From positions 186,001 through 250,000 of the forward strand of contig NZ_JAHLNO010000028.1 of the NCBI RefSeq assembly GCF_018916875.1: 64,000 nt of DNA, in the 5' to 3' direction. The DNA comes from Virgibacillus proomii. GTDB taxonomy: Bacteria > Bacillota > Bacilli > Bacillales > Amphibacillaceae. Below, one piece after another: positions 35,556-44,844 of this stretch. A model generated the notes under the pieces. That model was given only the letters and a program-made list of their open reading frames with translations. It was not told the origin of the DNA and ran no database searches. A program made the position numbers and the translations under genes. Numbering within the stretch: position 1 is the stretch's first letter; every line of letters starts with the position of its first letter.

Positions 35556-35740
35556 TATCAAAAATCCTTTCATAAGTAATATGGTTATATTTCTCTTATT
35601 CCCTTAAGAAAAAAAAATAAACATAGAATTCTAAAAAATTACTGTTGTAACGAAGTATTTTAAAACAAAACGAGAAAATGCGTTATAATTGGGAATGATA
35701 GTTCACAAATTAAGCTTTGAGCATACAGTTAATTTCAATA

Positions 35741-36498
35741 TTTACGCCACACTAATGAAAGACTCCCACTACAAGAGTTATGGAGAATATGAAGGAGTCT
35801 AAGTGGGAGATAACGGCACCTAATGTTCCCGATTTGTTTTGGTCGAGTCGATTACAAAAGCATGCAATAGGACAGAGTATGCTTCGACAGCGAATACATC
35901 GCACGCAGAAAAAGTGCCTTTCTTTTTCAAGGACAGGGTATGCTTCGACAGCGACACATCGCACGCAGAAAAAGTGCCTTTCTTTTTCAAGGACAGAGTA
36001 TACTTCGCCAGCGATACATCGGAGCAGAAAAAGTGCCTTTCTTTTTCAAGGACAGAGTATACTTCGCCAGCGATACATCGCACGCAGAAAAAGTGCCTTT
36101 CTTTTTCAAGGACAGAGTATGCTTCGACAGCGAATACATCGCACGCAGAAAAAGTGCCTTTCTTTTTCAAGGACAGGGTATGCTTCGACAGCGATACATC
36201 GCACAGAAAAAGTGTATTTCTTTTTCAAGGACAAGAAAAGCTTCGTCAGCGACACATCGCACGCAGAAAAAGTGCCTTTCTTTTTCAAGGACAAGAAAAG
36301 CTTCGTCAGCGACACATCGCACGCAGAAAAAGTGCCTTTCTTTTTCAAGGACAGAGTGTGCTTTGACAGCAGATACATTACGGATTTTCAAGGACAAGAA
36401 AAACTTCGACAGCGATATATCATGGTTTTTTTAAGGATGTTCTTTTATCTATGCTACATCAAAAATAACAGTACTCCATGAATGAAGAGTTACTTTAT
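35741..36498 (+). repeat. 60-bp tandem array inside a bcr1-like frame
   Basis: The left end (35741-35835) matches the first half of elements A/B: GACTCCCACT...CTAAGTGGGAG hairpin, CGGCACCTAA, CCCGATT. The right end is TACTCCATGAATGAAGAG then ACTTTAT. Between lie eight units of about 60 bp starting at 35897, 35957, 36017, 36076, 36137, 36197, 36255 and 36315, plus a degenerate ninth. Each contains CATCGCACGCAGAAAAAGTG and a small hairpin GAAAAAG...CTTTTTC, followed by AAGGACA. Variable stretches between the conserved parts are homologous to each other, so this is not CRISPR. Confidence 0.8.
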
Positions 36499-36589
36499 GC
36501 TTGACTAGGTAATTTTTTCTTTCTAAACATGTATAAACTAGTTTTTCCGATATGATAAAAAAGTACAGCTATGATAAGGAGCAGACAAA

Positions 36590-37113
36590 ATGGTTAAACG
36601 AATTGTAAAAGCAACTATTGTCATTTCTTGTTTTTTGATTATTATTGGTGTAGCAATAACCAACAATTGGAAGTAAATAATCATCAGGAAAAAAAGCTAA
36701 CGATGGAGAAAAAAGACCAGTCAAAACAACAAATTTCAATAGCTGCAGTTGGTGATATGCTCATTCATAGTGACGTATATAAGGATGCCGAAACGAAAAA
36801 CGGCTATGATTTTACGCCGATGCTCAAAGACGTAAAACCATTTCTTAAAGATGTAACCATAACTACAGCTAATCAGGAAACAGTGATTGGTGGACAAGCC
36901 CTTGGATTATTCTCTTATCCTTCTTTTAATAGCCCTTTTGAAGTTGGGGATACATTAAAAGATGGTGGTGTCGAGATTGTAACGCTAGTGAACAATCATA
37001 CGCTTGATCGAGGAGAAAAAGCTATCCAACAAGCAATTAAGCATTGGGAAAAAATTGATATGATGTACACAGGTGCTTATAACAGTAAAAAGATCAAAAT
37101 TAAGGAGCTATAA
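36590..37113 (+). pseudogene. CapA-family protein, truncated and frameshifted
   Basis: ATG 36590 follows AAGGAGCAG and begins MVKRIVKATIVISCFLIIIG, a membrane anchor, then stops at a TAA near 36676; a shifted frame continues with ISIAAVGDMLIHSDVYKDAE, LKDVKPFLKDVTITTANQET and LVNNHTLDRGEKAI, hallmarks of the PgsA/CapA metallophosphatase-like fold (GDMLIH, NNH). It ends at 37113, about half the normal length. The protein would have been a wall-associated polyglutamate or capsule factor; it is not functional here. Confidence 0.82.
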
Positions 37114-37120
37114 TTAAACT

Positions 37121-37164
37121 AAAAAAGAAAGGCAAACGAATTAAATTTGCCTTTCCTTTTTCTT
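37121..37164. terminator. Bidirectional terminator overlapping the HAAS gene end
   Basis: AAAGGCAAA pairs with TTTGCCTTT around 37128-37154, with AAAAAA before and CCTTTTTC after. The last codons and stop of the minus-strand gene lie inside the stem. Confidence 0.75.
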
Positions 37165-37830
37165 TAACAGATAAGAAACAATATATAAAGTGAGACCTAT
37201 CCCTATTGATGCAAGTGTTGGTATTTGAATTTCTGGCCCAAATTCAGGAATTAAATACACAATTGCTAAGAATAGTAAAATAAAGATGGTGGAACCGATC
37301 CAAACTTGGAGAAATTCTACCCCTTTTTTAGTTCGTTTTCCTACGAAGGTGGAACGTTTTAACCACCAAAATATTAATTTAATAAAGATATAGAGTAGAA
37401 GTAAAAAACCCATAAAAGAGATCAAGGAGGAGCCGAGATGCAAGGTAATCGTATTCTCGCCTTTATTAAACAAATAATAAAGAGCGGAGCTAATTACTCC
37501 ATCAATGATAGAGAAAATAGCTGCAACTTGAATAATGATTCTCGTTGCAAATAGAAGATTATATTTGCGTTTTTCTTTAGAGAGCTCATTAATTAATTCT
37601 TTGCAATAAGCCTTCGGATCAGGACCAAATATATTTGCTGCTGTTTTTCCCTCTGATTGGGCTTCGATTAAATGCTCTAACAATTCCAATAAAATTTCTT
37701 CCGTTTGTTGTTCAGATTTATTACTTGCTGTTCGCATATAAACAAGCATATCTTCATAGAAAGCTAAATTATCTTCATTTAATTGGTTACGCTTTTTGTT
37801 ATTTATGGAGATTAATTCGTTTGCATTCAT
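37141..37830 (-). CDS. HAAS/DUF1129-type membrane protein
   Basis: A 229-residue protein with a soluble helical N-terminal half (about 1-85, containing LLELLEHLIEAQSEGK and FGPDPKAYCKELINEL, the HAAS-type signature) and four hydrophobic segments after residue 95. Such proteins commonly pair with PadR-family repressors, as here: its start ATG 37830 abuts the PadR stop. It may bind the regulator or act in membrane stress responses; this is inferred from family context. Its stop lies in a bidirectional terminator. Confidence 0.82.
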   Translation of the reverse strand: MNANELISINNKKRNQLNEDNLAFYEDMLVYMRTASNKSEQQTEEILLELLEHLIEAQSEGKTAANIFGPDPKAYCKELINELSKEKRKYNLLFATRIIIQVAAIFSIIDGVISSALYYLFNKGENTITLHLGSSLISFMGFLLLLYIFIKLIFWWLKRSTFVGKRTKKGVEFLQVWIGSTIFILLFLAIVYLIPEFGPEIQIPTLASIGIGLTLYIVSYLLKKKERQI

Positions 37831-38162
37831 TATTTATTCCCTCCCGAGTTTAAAATTCGATCGACCGGATGCTTTATCAATTCCCATTGCTGATTAAACT
37901 CAGCTAATGCTTCTTTTCCTTTTGCAGTTAATTGATAATATTTTCGTTTTGGTCCGGCTTCTGATTTTTTCATTTTTCCACTGATCAGTTCTTCTTTTTG
38001 CAATCGCAACAAAATTGGATAGATGGAACCCTCACTAATATTGGTTAGTCCAAATTCTTTTAAAACAATGGAAAGCTCATAGCCGTATATAGGTCTTTTA
38101 TTCATAATTGCTAAAATACAACCTTCCAAAATCCCCTTTAGTAATTGACTTCGTAACGACAT
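37830..38162 (-). CDS. PadR-family transcriptional regulator
   Basis: A 110-residue winged-helix repressor, MSLRSQLLKGILEGCILAIM with IYGYELSIVLKEFG, ISEGSIYPILLRLQKEELI and KYYQLTAKGKEALAEF. I chose ATG 38162 with AGGTGAAC upstream; an earlier ATG at 38186 is poorly placed. It is followed directly by the HAAS-domain membrane gene. A hairpin at 38207-38229 lies in the upstream region and may be involved in autoregulation. Confidence 0.9.
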   Translation of the reverse strand: MSLRSQLLKGILEGCILAIMNKRPIYGYELSIVLKEFGLTNISEGSIYPILLRLQKEELISGKMKKSEAGPKRKYYQLTAKGKEALAEFNQQWELIKHPVDRILNSGGNK

Positions 38163-38206
38163 TTGTTCACCTACCTTGCATAACAATATAGTATTTTAAA
38201 AAAACA

Positions 38207-38229
38207 GCTACCTTGCTATACAAGGTAGC
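38207..38229. promoter_or_regulatory. Inverted repeat upstream of padR
   Basis: GCTACCTTG (38207-38215) pairs with CAAGGTAGC (38221-38229), and CTACCTTGC recurs at 38171-38179. On the minus strand a TTTTTTT follows the stem, so it may be a terminator as well as an operator. Confidence 0.5.
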
Positions 38230-38513
38230 CTGTGGACTTATTTTACAATTTTCTGCTATAAAAAGCAAGGATTATTTGGTATGATAATTTATGTATTCTG
38301 GTTCATGTTCATAAAAGGATGAGCGAGTTCGATGTACTGTGGAATAGTGCAGTTACTGAGCAGGTGGTAAGAATCTAGTCAATAAAGAAATTAGCTACGT
38401 TATTTACTAGACTTTTTAGCACATCGTTTATAGCAATAGACATGAATTTGTAAATGACTAATCGACGATTGATAATATAAACTTGACTTTGATCTGAAGG
38501 GTGATTTATTAAC

Positions 38514-39326
38514 ATGGAATGGAAAAATATTTATCGGGGAATTTTAATGGGCGCAAGTGACGTTATCCCAGGAGTAAGTGGAGGAACAATTGCAGTATTA
38601 TTAGGGATATATGATAGATTAATAGCGGCTATCAATGGTTTTTTAAGTAAGGATTGGAAGAAACAATTAGGCTTTTTAATACCGCTTGGTATCGGTGTTG
38701 TAACTGCTATATTAGTGCTGAGCCGTGTTATTGAGTGGTTATTTGATCATTATCCAGCACCAACTCAATTTTTCTTTTTAGGCCTCATAATCGGTATCTT
38801 GCCATACTTGTTTTATAAAGCAGATGCTAAAAAAACATTTAAGTTAAACCATGTTTTATTATTGCTCATCGGTGCTATCATCGTAGGATCAATGGTCTTT
38901 CTAAATGAAGGAAAGGCTGCGGTCATTACACAAATAGATACTTCTACGTATATTTTGCTGTTTTTTTCCGGTATGATTGCCAGTGCTGCAATGATTTTAC
39001 CTGGGATCAGCGGATCGTTTCTATTACTTGTTATCGGCGTTTACCCAACGGTTATTAGTGCAATAAGTAATTTTCAACTCGATATTATTGTAGTTACTGG
39101 CGTTGGTATTGTGATTGGGATAATTTTTATGAGTAAGGTGGTTAATTATTTTTTAACCCATTTCACCACCGCCACATTAGCCATCATAATCGGTATGGTT
39201 ATTGGATCTATTTTTGTTGTATTTCCCGGCTGGCCAACATCTGTAAATATCGGGCTGCTTAGTATTGGCTCATTTACTGTTGGACTAGCAGCAGCTTATA
39301 TTTTAGGAAGAGTGGAATATGTATAA
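38514..39326 (+). CDS. DUF368 membrane protein
   Basis: A 270-residue integral membrane protein of the DUF368 family, with about eight hydrophobic segments. The signature GASDVIPGVSGGTIAVLLGIYDRLI (start) and MILPGISGSFLLLVIGVYPTVI (middle) show the two inverted P-G-x-SG motifs typical of the family. Some DUF368 proteins have been proposed to move undecaprenyl phosphate across the membrane; that role here is inferred only. Start ATG 38514 follows AAGGGTGA. Confidence 0.88.
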   Translation: MEWKNIYRGILMGASDVIPGVSGGTIAVLLGIYDRLIAAINGFLSKDWKKQLGFLIPLGIGVVTAILVLSRVIEWLFDHYPAPTQFFFLGLIIGILPYLFYKADAKKTFKLNHVLLLLIGAIIVGSMVFLNEGKAAVITQIDTSTYILLFFSGMIASAAMILPGISGSFLLLVIGVYPTVISAISNFQLDIIVVTGVGIVIGIIFMSKVVNYFLTHFTTATLAIIIGMVIGSIFVVFPGWPTSVNIGLLSIGSFTVGLAAAYILGRVEYV

Positions 39327-39408
39327 TTCAATCTAACAGCAAAAAGCAAATGGTAAGACAAACGATATAGAAATGGTTACAATAAAGGGCAGGAGAGGGG
39401 GAGTTAGT

Positions 39409-39729
39409 ATGGAACGATTAAGTACAGAACAAGCTTTCAATAAAGTTATTCAAAGCGAGAAGCCTGTAATCATTAAATTTTTTGCCGACTGGTGTCCGGA
39501 TTGTAAACGGCTGGATATGTTTATTGGCGATATTATCACTGAATATAACAATTATAAATGGTATGAAATAAATACGGATGAAGTGAAAGGTATTGCTGAA
39601 AAATATGAGGTCATGGGAATTCCAAGCATTTTAGTTTTTCAAGGCGGGGAGAAAAAAGCACATCAACATAGTGCTTACACAAAAACTCCTGAATCGGTAA
39701 GGGACTTTCTGTACCAACATTTAGGATAA
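39409..39729 (+). CDS. Thioredoxin-family protein (YtpP-like)
   Basis: A 106-residue thioredoxin fold protein with the active site FFADWCPDCKRLD (Cys29 and Cys32) and cis-Pro in GIPSILVFQGG. I chose ATG 39409, nine bases after AGGAGAGGGGGAG; an upstream in-frame start at 39373 has no such site. CPDC differs from the CGPC of general thioredoxin and resembles YtpP of Bacilli. Substrate unknown. A strong terminator follows. Confidence 0.88.
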   Translation: MERLSTEQAFNKVIQSEKPVIIKFFADWCPDCKRLDMFIGDIITEYNNYKWYEINTDEVKGIAEKYEVMGIPSILVFQGGEKKAHQHSAYTKTPESVRDFLYQHLG

Positions 39730-39733
39730 ATAT

Positions 39734-39766
39734 TAGGGTTTGCTGATGGTTATCGGCAAACCCTTT
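39734..39766 (+). terminator. Terminator of the thioredoxin gene
   Basis: AGGGTTTGC pairs with GCAAACCCT, followed by TTTTTTA; the T-run merges into the TTTAT end of a truncated repeat. Confidence 0.85.
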
Positions 39767-39851
39767 TTTATCTAGCATGTAACTGGCAGTAAGACCTGCC
39801 CTTCCATGCTAGAGGTGAAAAACCTAGGAGGATAAGTGGAGGATCCAACTC
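39767..39851 (+). mobile_element. Truncated bcr1-like element D
   Basis: TTTATCTAGCATGTAACTGG and GTGGAGGATCCAACT match the left half of element C (32958). The right half is missing and the sequence runs straight into an acetyltransferase relic. Confidence 0.65.
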
Positions 39852-40101
39852 GGCTGTACTGGACTGCATCGGATTAATTGGCAAGTTCCAAAATTTGAAA
39901 TAGGTTACTGGATTGATACGAGATACGAAGGGCAAGGTTTTATGTCCGAGCGGTAACTGGATTGACGAAATTTGCATTTCAAGAGCTAAAAGCTAATCGA
40001 GTGGAAATATGTTGTGATGAACAAAATATCGTAGCAGGGCAATACCAGAAAGGTTAAGGTTTGTATTAGAAGGCATTTTTTATAATGACGCTTATCGGTA
40101 G
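39850..40101 (+). pseudogene. RimL-type GNAT acetyltransferase fragment
   Basis: Across frames the sequence reads GLHRINWQVPKFEIGYWIDT, RYEGQGFMSE, VTGLTKFAFQELKANRVEI and IPERLRFVLEGIF-NDAYR, the C-terminal two thirds of a RimJ/RimL-type GNAT. Two frameshifts (near 39950 and 40035) and a missing N-terminus make it non-functional. It is fused to the truncated element D, so an element-associated deletion is likely. Confidence 0.75.
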
Positions 40102-40583
40102 AAGGGGATGAACTGCGGAATAAGCTAAGACCCAACGCTAGCAGACTTTTTTCCAATTATTTGTTATGTTTAAGATAAGCTAAAATATAGTTGAAGCCTA
40201 TTATCTATAAAACGGTTTTATTGAAGTGGAAGAGTAGACTATTTTACAAATAGAAGAATTATTATTTAATGTAATGATTTGCATCGTTATTATTTCTCAA
40301 TAATCAACGGTAAAGTAAATTAGTTTTTAGAAACCATAAATTTTAACCCAGGAGTTCATAAGCTATTGCTTTGATAACTATCTAATTGGATGAATAGCTA
40401 TTTACAGATTATTGCTATTTTTAAGTAGACACACTATATCCTATTACATTTAGGTAGCCTACTATTTCACGAGTTCATAAGTGCAAAGAAGGAAACATGT
40501 TAAAAAAAGATAAAATATACTAACTTAGGTAATAATATACAGCAAATGAATTAGTTAGCACTATATAAAAAGCAGGTGTAAAC
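40102..40583. other. Gap before ykoG, nothing recognised
   Basis: AT-rich, 480 bases. GAGTTCATAAG occurs twice (near 40352 and 40471). No gene or clear hairpin found; the ykoG promoter presumably lies near 40500-40560. Confidence 0.35.
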
Positions 40584-41282
40584 ATGGGGAAACCAAAAAT
40601 ATTAATTGTAGAAGATGAAAAAAAATTAAGCAGAGTACTTCAGTTAGAGTTGGAATATGAAAATTACGAGACAGAAATAGCTGAAGACGGTAAAATCGCG
40701 TTAGCGGAGATGGAACAGAAAAAATGGGATCTCGTGCTACTTGATATTATGTTACCAAAACTAAGCGGATTAGAGGTTCTACGGAGGGTTAGAAGATTCG
40801 ATGAAACAACTCCAATTCTATTATTAACAGCACGTGATCAAGTACATGATAAAGTTAGTGGTCTTGATTTAGGGGCAAATGATTATATAACAAAGCCGTT
40901 CCAAATTGAAGAGCTACTAGCCAGGATCCGTGTACACTTACGTAATCCGATTAGTAAGCGGGAAAATGGGGATGTTTTTACAGTCGGCGATTTATATGTG
41001 AATGTCAGTAGCAGAGAAGTAAAACGCAACGAGAAACAGATTGAATTAACACCTCGGGAGTTTGATTTACTCGTTTGTTTATTAAAAAATAAAAATATCG
41101 TGTTAACTAGAGAACAGCTTATCGAAGACGTCTGGGGATTTGATTATTATGGAGATACAAATGTTGTTGATGTTTACATCCGTTATTTGCGACAGAAAAT
41201 AGATAAAGGATATGATCAGACATATATTCAAACAGTTCGAGGAGTAGGCTATACAATAAAGGATAAGGATACGGAAACATGA
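40584..41282 (+). CDS. OmpR-family response regulator (YkoG-like)
   Basis: A 232-residue DNA-binding response regulator. Receiver domain 1-120 with acidic residues at 10-12, phosphoacceptor Asp54 in LLDIMLPKLSG and the Lys in YITKPF; C-terminal winged helix (about 130-225) with DVYIRYLRQKID and VRGVGYT. Start ATG 40584 after AAAGCAGGTG. It overlaps the kinase by four bases. The following PepSY genes match the ykoGHIJ arrangement of B. subtilis, so I call it YkoG-like. Confidence 0.85.
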   Translation: MGKPKILIVEDEKKLSRVLQLELEYENYETEIAEDGKIALAEMEQKKWDLVLLDIMLPKLSGLEVLRRVRRFDETTPILLLTARDQVHDKVSGLDLGANDYITKPFQIEELLARIRVHLRNPISKRENGDVFTVGDLYVNVSSREVKRNEKQIELTPREFDLLVCLLKNKNIVLTREQLIEDVWGFDYYGDTNVVDVYIRYLRQKIDKGYDQTYIQTVRGVGYTIKDKDTET

Positions 41283-42643
41283 AACTAAAGACAAAAATCC
41301 AATTATACTCCAGCTTGTTCATGCTAATTGTAATATTAATTATTAATACAGCAATCTACATGTTGTTTTATAAAATTTCTACAGATGGTTACTTAGAGGA
41401 CTTGGCACATCAAACGGAAAGATTAGTTGAGACGATTAACGAACAGCCTGATGTCGCGTCGAAAGAGTTATTTCGCTCTTTCTCTCCACAGCAAGGGATG
41501 ATTCGTGTAATTAATCAAGCTGGCACGGTATTTATTTCTGCTGGGCAGGCAGTTAAGTATGATATACCATTAGATTTTTCCACGAAAGAAACGCAGCAAA
41601 TTATCAAACAAAAGGATACACCCAATGTTGCAGTTATAAATAAACCAGTTATTTGGGGGACAGGTAATCATGCAGGTGAAGTAGTTACACTGCAGGTATC
41701 GAATCAGTTAACAACCTTGGATAGTACGATGACAACTTTATTTTATGTGTTACTTGTCTCGTCTGGAATTATATTAGTTCCAATTATATTTGGCGGAAAT
41801 ATATTGAGTAGATTTTTATTAAATCCAATCAAAATGTTAATTCAAACGATGCGAGAAAATATGAAAAAGGGCAATTGGAAAAAAATTAATGTAGAAAACC
41901 GTTCCCGTGATGAATTATATGAAATGGAAATGACATTTAATAAAATGATTGATTATTTAAAAGATAACTTTGAAAAACAGGAGATTTTTGTTTCTGATGC
42001 TTCCCATGAATTAAAAACACCAATCTCAATTGTAAAAAGCTATGCACAGCTTCTAAAGCGTAGAGGAATAGACAATCCAAAGCTTGTAAAGGAAGCAATG
42101 GAAGCAATCGACTCAGAATCAGATCGCATGAGTAAATTAGTAGAGCAAATGCTCATATTAGCGAAAAATAAAAATGGTGCTAGTATGGACCAGGTTGATC
42201 TTGTTACTTTAATAGAGGAAACGGTAAAGACTTTTCAAGGTGCGTATGGAAGAGAGGTACTATTTCATAAACCCGAAAGTTCCATTATTCTTACTGGAAA
42301 TAAAGATCAGTTGGAACAAGTTATTTATATATTGATTGATAATGCCTTAAAATATAGCAACGATCGCGTAGAGATTCGTTTATCAGAAAAAAATAAGCAG
42401 GCGGTCATCAACGTAAGAGATTACGGATCGGGTATTCCAGAACAAGAACAGAATCGTATTTTCGAACGCTTTTACCGAGTAGATAAAGCGAGAAGTCGGG
42501 ATACTGGCGGAACAGGGCTGGGCTTGGCAATAGCTAGGACGATTGTAAAAGAACATCAAGGTGATATTAAGGTGAAAAGTAAGATGGGGGAGGGGTCAAC
42601 GTTTATCGTTACACTTCCCATCGAAATTCTTAGCAAATTTTAA
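41279..42643 (+). CDS. Sensor histidine kinase (YkoH-like)
   Basis: Membrane kinase, 454 residues, with two membrane segments (about 10-35 and 155-180) around an extracellular sensor region of about 120 residues, a HAMP domain, His in VSDASHELKTPISIVKSYAQ (about 243) and an ATPase domain with NALKY, DYGSGIPE and GGTGLGLAIAR. Partner of the regulator at 40584. The signal is unknown; the PepSY proteins encoded behind it may contact the sensor domain. Confidence 0.87.
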   Translation: MKLKTKIQLYSSLFMLIVILIINTAIYMLFYKISTDGYLEDLAHQTERLVETINEQPDVASKELFRSFSPQQGMIRVINQAGTVFISAGQAVKYDIPLDFSTKETQQIIKQKDTPNVAVINKPVIWGTGNHAGEVVTLQVSNQLTTLDSTMTTLFYVLLVSSGIILVPIIFGGNILSRFLLNPIKMLIQTMRENMKKGNWKKINVENRSRDELYEMEMTFNKMIDYLKDNFEKQEIFVSDASHELKTPISIVKSYAQLLKRRGIDNPKLVKEAMEAIDSESDRMSKLVEQMLILAKNKNGASMDQVDLVTLIEETVKTFQGAYGREVLFHKPESSIILTGNKDQLEQVIYILIDNALKYSNDRVEIRLSEKNKQAVINVRDYGSGIPEQEQNRIFERFYRVDKARSRDTGGTGLGLAIARTIVKEHQGDIKVKSKMGEGSTFIVTLPIEILSKF

Positions 42644-42694
42644 TGATATTAACAGTTACTTCTCAGTTAGTTATTGTATGCTGAAAGAGGGAAA

Positions 42695-42740
42695 GTTGAA
42701 ACAGAACACTGTAAAGCCGGAATAGAACACTTCGAAGTTC
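42695..42740. repeat. Remnant of the 21-bp repeat
   Basis: AAAGTTGAAACAGAACACTG and AAAGCCGGAATAGAACACTT are two diverged units of the repeat at 26041-26230. Confidence 0.6.
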
Positions 42741-42771
42741 TCCCTTAGAAAAAAGCAAGGGGTGATAAACA

Positions 42772-43365
42772 TTGAATAAAAAAACAGGAGTTATCCTTGC
42801 ATGTATTATTGGTTTAGCTTTAATTGGTTTTAGTGTATTTTATTTTGGTTCCACATCTTCAAGCGCAGAAATAACAAAAGTAGAAGCTAAGGATATTATT
42901 TCAAGCCAGTATCCTGGTAAAATCAAAGGTGATGTGGAAAAGGATGAGAAAAGCGGCTATTATTATGCCCTTATCGATCATGAGGGAAAGATTTTCGAAA
43001 TAAAAATAAATGAGAAAACGGGAGAAGTTATGAATTTAAGAGAACTGAGTGCTCCTGATAAAAAGAAGGATAAACAAGATAAACAACCGAAAGATGTACA
43101 AGATCCAACTGAAAAAGATAATATGATTAAAGATAAAGACAAAAACAATTCCGAAGAACTTAAAGTAGTTGTTCATGAGGAGCAAGCCAAGGAACTAGCC
43201 CTTAAAGAATTTGCAGGAACGATTGAAGATTTTGAACTAGAGGAAGAAGACGGTAGTTTTGTGTATGAAGTAAAAGTTGTTAATGGGGAAGATGAAGCAG
43301 AGATAACGATTGATGCTTTTACTGGCGAGATTTTATTTACAGAAATTGAAAGAGAAGATGATTGA
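42772..43365 (+). CDS. PepSY-domain membrane protein (YkoI-like)
   Basis: A 197-residue protein with an N-terminal membrane anchor or signal (about 5-28, GVILACIIGLALIGFSVFYF) and two PepSY domains (about 33-85 and 130-192) separated by a Lys/Asp-rich linker. PepSY domains inhibit proteases or sense the cell surface. The start is TTG 42772, with AAGGGGTGA upstream. It is downstream of the YkoGH-like pair, the arrangement known from B. subtilis. A terminator follows. Confidence 0.85.
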   Translation: MNKKTGVILACIIGLALIGFSVFYFGSTSSSAEITKVEAKDIISSQYPGKIKGDVEKDEKSGYYYALIDHEGKIFEIKINEKTGEVMNLRELSAPDKKKDKQDKQPKDVQDPTEKDNMIKDKDKNNSEELKVVVHEEQAKELALKEFAGTIEDFELEEEDGSFVYEVKVVNGEDEAEITIDAFTGEILFTEIEREDD

Positions 43366-43369
43366 TTAG

Positions 43370-43402
43370 CTTCTGGTGAAAAATGACCAGAAGTTTTTCT
43401 TT
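43370..43402 (+). terminator. Terminator after the first PepSY gene
   Basis: CTTCTGGT (43370-43377) pairs with ACCAGAAG (43386-43393), then TTTTTCTTTT. Confidence 0.85.
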
Positions 43403-43467
43403 TGTCCTTTTTTAGGAAATTATCTTCGTTTCTACATGTGGATATCTTTTTTGAAAGCAGCTTCGTC

Positions 43468-44060
43468 GTCTAGCTTCAGCGCTCAAGCGACTAGCAAACT
43501 TCGCTCTTCTTCCTACGATAAGTCAACATCGGCTCGAATTTAAAGGAATGCCTACTAAAGGGGGCTTGTCGCTTAGGCGTCGGCCTACCCCTGTTAGGGC
43601 ATGTTCCCTTTATCTCGTCAGAAGTTCTCCAGTTTGTACGTCGCTACCCGAGCGCTTGTCCTTTTGATGTCTAGCTTCAGCGCTCAAGCGACTAGCAAAC
43701 TTCGCTCTTCTTCCTACGATAAGTTAACATCGGCTCGAATTTAAAGGAATGCCGACTAAAGGGGGCTTGTCGCTTAGGCGTCGCCCTACCCCTGTTGCAG
43801 GGCATGTTTCCTTTATCTCGTCAGAAGTTCTCCAGTTTGTACGTCGCTACCCGAGCGCTTGTCCTTTTGATGTCTAGCTTCAGCGCTCAAGCGACTAGTA
43901 AACTTCGCTCTTCTTCCTACGATAAGTCAACATCGGCTCGAATTTAAAGGAATGCCGACTAAAAGGGGGCTTGTCGCTCAGGCGTCGGCCTACCCCTGTT
44001 GCAGGGCATATTTCCAGAAGTTCTCCAGTTAGTATATCGTAACTAAGCACTTACGCTTTT
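43468..44060. repeat. 200-bp direct repeat, three copies
   Basis: Units start at 43468, 43669 and 43872 (period 201 and 203) with GTCTAGCTTCAGCGCTCAAG and contain CTTCTTCCTACGATAAGT, a GGCTTGTCGCTTAGGCGTCGG segment and a CTCCAGTTTGTACGTCGC tail. Copies one to three are almost identical, the third truncated near 44000. The block separates two PepSY genes. Degenerate relatives occur at 45090-45170 and 59770-59940. GC content is clearly above the surroundings. Confidence 0.88.
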
Positions 44061-44289
44061 ATTTTACATATATGAAACGAGTGCTGGAATTAATTTCGCC
44101 ATAAAGTGTTTAACTGTTGCATAAGTTCAATTAGCAGGTTAACGGCATTAATGCTAGATATATAGCAATATTTCTAAACATACTTATTTAAAATCCTTCT
44201 ATTTCTCATTGAATTCTAATCTTATTCACACGGTGTTCTTATTCCTTGTGGTTATGATATAAATAACAACAAACAAGGAGTGAAGATAA

Positions 44290-44844
44290 ATGAAAAAAAA
44301 GCTAGGTATTATTATTGGAGTCTTAGCAGGAGCGGTTATTTTAGGGTCAGGTGTTTATTATACAAATGCTGATGAAGTAAATCCAAAGCTTGATAGTGAG
44401 AAAATAAGAAGTATGGTTCAGGAACAATATGACGGAACCATTACAGAGTTTGAGTTGGATAAAGATCGAAACAAGGCTGTATATGAAGTCGAAGTGCAAG
44501 ATAACAATACCGAATATGATTTAGAATTAGATGGAGATACAGGCGAAGTTTTGCATGAAAGTAAAAAAGAAATAAAACAGGATAGAAACAAAGAGGGTCA
44601 CGATGATGACGATGCTTTAAAAAATATGGATAAAAAGAACTCTATTTCTTTAGAAGAAGCTAAGAAAATTGCTATTAAGCAATTTGATGGTGATGTTATA
44701 AGTGTTGAATTAGATAAAGAAGATAATCAGTTAGTTTACGAAGTAGAGTTAAGGAATGGCAAGCAAGAAGCAGACTTTGAAATTAATGCAGAATCAGGAG
44801 ATATCTTAGAGCAAGATATCGAGACGGAAGCATATGATGATTAA
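44290..44844 (+). CDS. PepSY-domain membrane protein (YkoJ-like)
   Basis: A 184-residue protein with N-terminal signal/anchor (about 4-24, LGIIIGVLAGAVILGSGVYY) and two PepSY domains (about 36-88 and 118-176) joined by a charged linker. It is a paralogue of the protein at 42772. Start ATG 44290 follows ACAAGGAGTGAAG. The 200-bp triple repeat lies between the two. It probably has its own promoter in 44210-44275. The acidic C-terminus suggests an extracytoplasmic protein. Confidence 0.85.
   Translation: MKKKLGIIIGVLAGAVILGSGVYYTNADEVNPKLDSEKIRSMVQEQYDGTITEFELDKDRNKAVYEVEVQDNNTEYDLELDGDTGEVLHESKKEIKQDRNKEGHDDDDALKNMDKKNSISLEEAKKIAIKQFDGDVISVELDKEDNQLVYEVELRNGKQEADFEINAESGDILEQDIETEAYDD

Noticed and set aside
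35880-36360. CRISPR array
   Set aside because: Conserved about 39-base blocks alternate with about 21-base stretches, but the latter are homologous to each other (CTTCGACAGCGA and variants), no cas genes are near, and the same unit occurs as two or four copies at other loci inside a bcr1-like frame.
35780-36481. Protein-coding gene in the 60-bp array (long frames on both strands)
   Set aside because: Period near 60 keeps several frames open at once; no ribosome binding site and only repeat translation such as KSAFLFQGQ.
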